From: Phycisphaeraceae bacterium
Lineage (GTDB): Bacteria > Planctomycetota > Phycisphaerae > Phycisphaerales > UBA1924
Direction: 5' to 3'
DNA: 64,000 nucleotides
Assembly (NCBI GenBank): GCA_020639155.1
Contig: JACKHF010000001.1
Span: 1,054,001-1,118,000, forward strand
The notes below the pieces were generated by a model, which worked only from the letters and a program-made list of their open reading frames with translations, did no database searches and had not been told where the DNA came from. The first letter of the stretch is position 1. Each line of letters begins with the position of its first letter. The position numbers were made by a program, and so were the translations under genes. This document shows, piece by piece, positions 63,588-64,000 of the stretch.

Positions 63588-64000
63588 ATGACCACCAACA
63601 TTGCAGCCATCTGGATTGCTGTGTGTATAGGGTCCGTGCTGCTCTTGGGAGTTGTGCGCGCAGGTCGGCTGTTGTCTCGTGCGATGTTTTCGCGGGGCTG
63701 TCCGCGATGCGGGTTTTCGCGCGAGGGACTGCCCGATGCGGACGCGGTGTGCCCGGAGTGCGGCACGCCGCTAAATCGACGCGGCACGGTCATTCGAGAA
63801 CGGTTTGCCGTGATTGGCGCACTTGTGGCGTGCATCTGTGTGTGTAGCTGGTTTATCGCGGAGTGGACGGTTGGGCCGGTGTGGTTTGATCGTGTTGCAC
63901 TGATGACAAAGCCGCAACTGACAGAGGCTCGCTATACCACACTGCGGCAACGCATTTCCCACAATCAAGCGCAAGCGGGCGATCAGACAGCACGACGTCC
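63588..64000 (+). CDS. Zinc-ribbon membrane protein, 3' end missing
   Basis: The frame from the ATG at 63588 stays open to the window end (137 codons visible). A first transmembrane helix (IAAIWIAVCIGSVLLLGVV) is followed by the zinc ribbon CPRCGFSREGLPDADAVCPECGTPL and a second helix (RFAVIGALVACICVCSWFIAEW). The same layout of helix, ribbon, helix occurs at 36670-37737. The ribosome-binding site is weak. Its function is unknown. Confidence 0.78.
   Translation, partial: MTTNIAAIWIAVCIGSVLLLGVVRAGRLLSRAMFSRGCPRCGFSREGLPDADAVCPECGTPLNRRGTVIRERFAVIGALVACICVCSWFIAEWTVGPVWFDRVALMTKPQLTEARYTTLRQRISHNQAQAGDQTARR

Overview
The window looks like a chromosomal segment of a planctomycete of the class Phycisphaerae. 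The base composition is moderately GC-rich. The clearest signs are 21 predicted exported proteins ending in the same Cys-rich double calcium-loop module (core DCDGSGSLNIFDYICFG, final residues GCP), which is the GC-type dockerin tail known from Phycisphaerales, together with a PEP-CTERM-like anchor, H-X9-DG prepilin-like proteins, DUF7453-like proteins and many membrane proteins carrying CxxC...CPECG zinc ribbons. Housekeeping genes (atpA, lexA, rplM-rpsI, coaD, dnaA) show that this is chromosome, not plasmid or phage. I saw no tRNA, rRNA, IS element or CRISPR array. Layout: 1-10.7 kb is almost entirely minus strand: exported proteins (five with dockerin tails, one PEP-CTERM-like), two prepilin-type pseudopilin-like proteins and a Cys-rich membrane protein, with several strong intrinsic terminators. 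11.2-14.5 kb is a small mixed block: a DCC-family thiol oxidoreductase, a macro-domain protein, a PhzF-family isomerase and an AAA/DUF4143 ATPase. A solitary atpA (14.9-16.4 kb) ends in a strong terminator. 16.5-36.3 kb is an uninterrupted plus-strand array of 13 dockerin-tailed proteins (WDG-repeat propeller-like, SBBP-like, HAF-like, DUF7453-like, polysaccharide-lyase-like and others), one of them frameshifted in a G7 tract. 36.3-38.7 kb has a cupin, a zinc-ribbon membrane protein and an XRE regulator/DUF2178-like membrane pair. 38.7-43.2 kb has two S74-chaperone proteins (one collagen-like) and an M61-like metalloprotease, followed by two more dockerin proteins. 46-50 kb holds GNAT, lexA, a zinc-ribbon membrane protein and rpsI-rplM. 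50.4-57.9 kb returns to exported and membrane proteins, including a second collagen-like protein, a tandem pair of zinc-ribbon membrane proteins, one AT-rich gene and about 1 kb of apparently decayed DNA. 58-64 kb has NUDIX, an MmcQ/YjbR-like protein with a histone-like tail, coaD, two zinc-ribbon membrane paralogues, a long non-coding stretch, dnaA and a partial zinc-ribbon protein running off the end. How the parts fit: most of the window encodes an exported, calcium-dependent display system. Diverse beta-rich ectodomains share one exchangeable C-terminal tail, and in at least one tandem paralogue pair the dockerin tail is replaced by a PEP-CTERM-like anchor. The DNA of neighbouring tails is partly homogenised, including 3' flanking sequence, which suggests duplication and gene conversion as the expansion mechanism. 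No obvious cohesin/scaffoldin partner is encoded here; the best (weak) candidate for a cohesin-like fold is the beta-sandwich protein at 31889-32590. All functions are inferred from reading the sequence alone; no searches were run.
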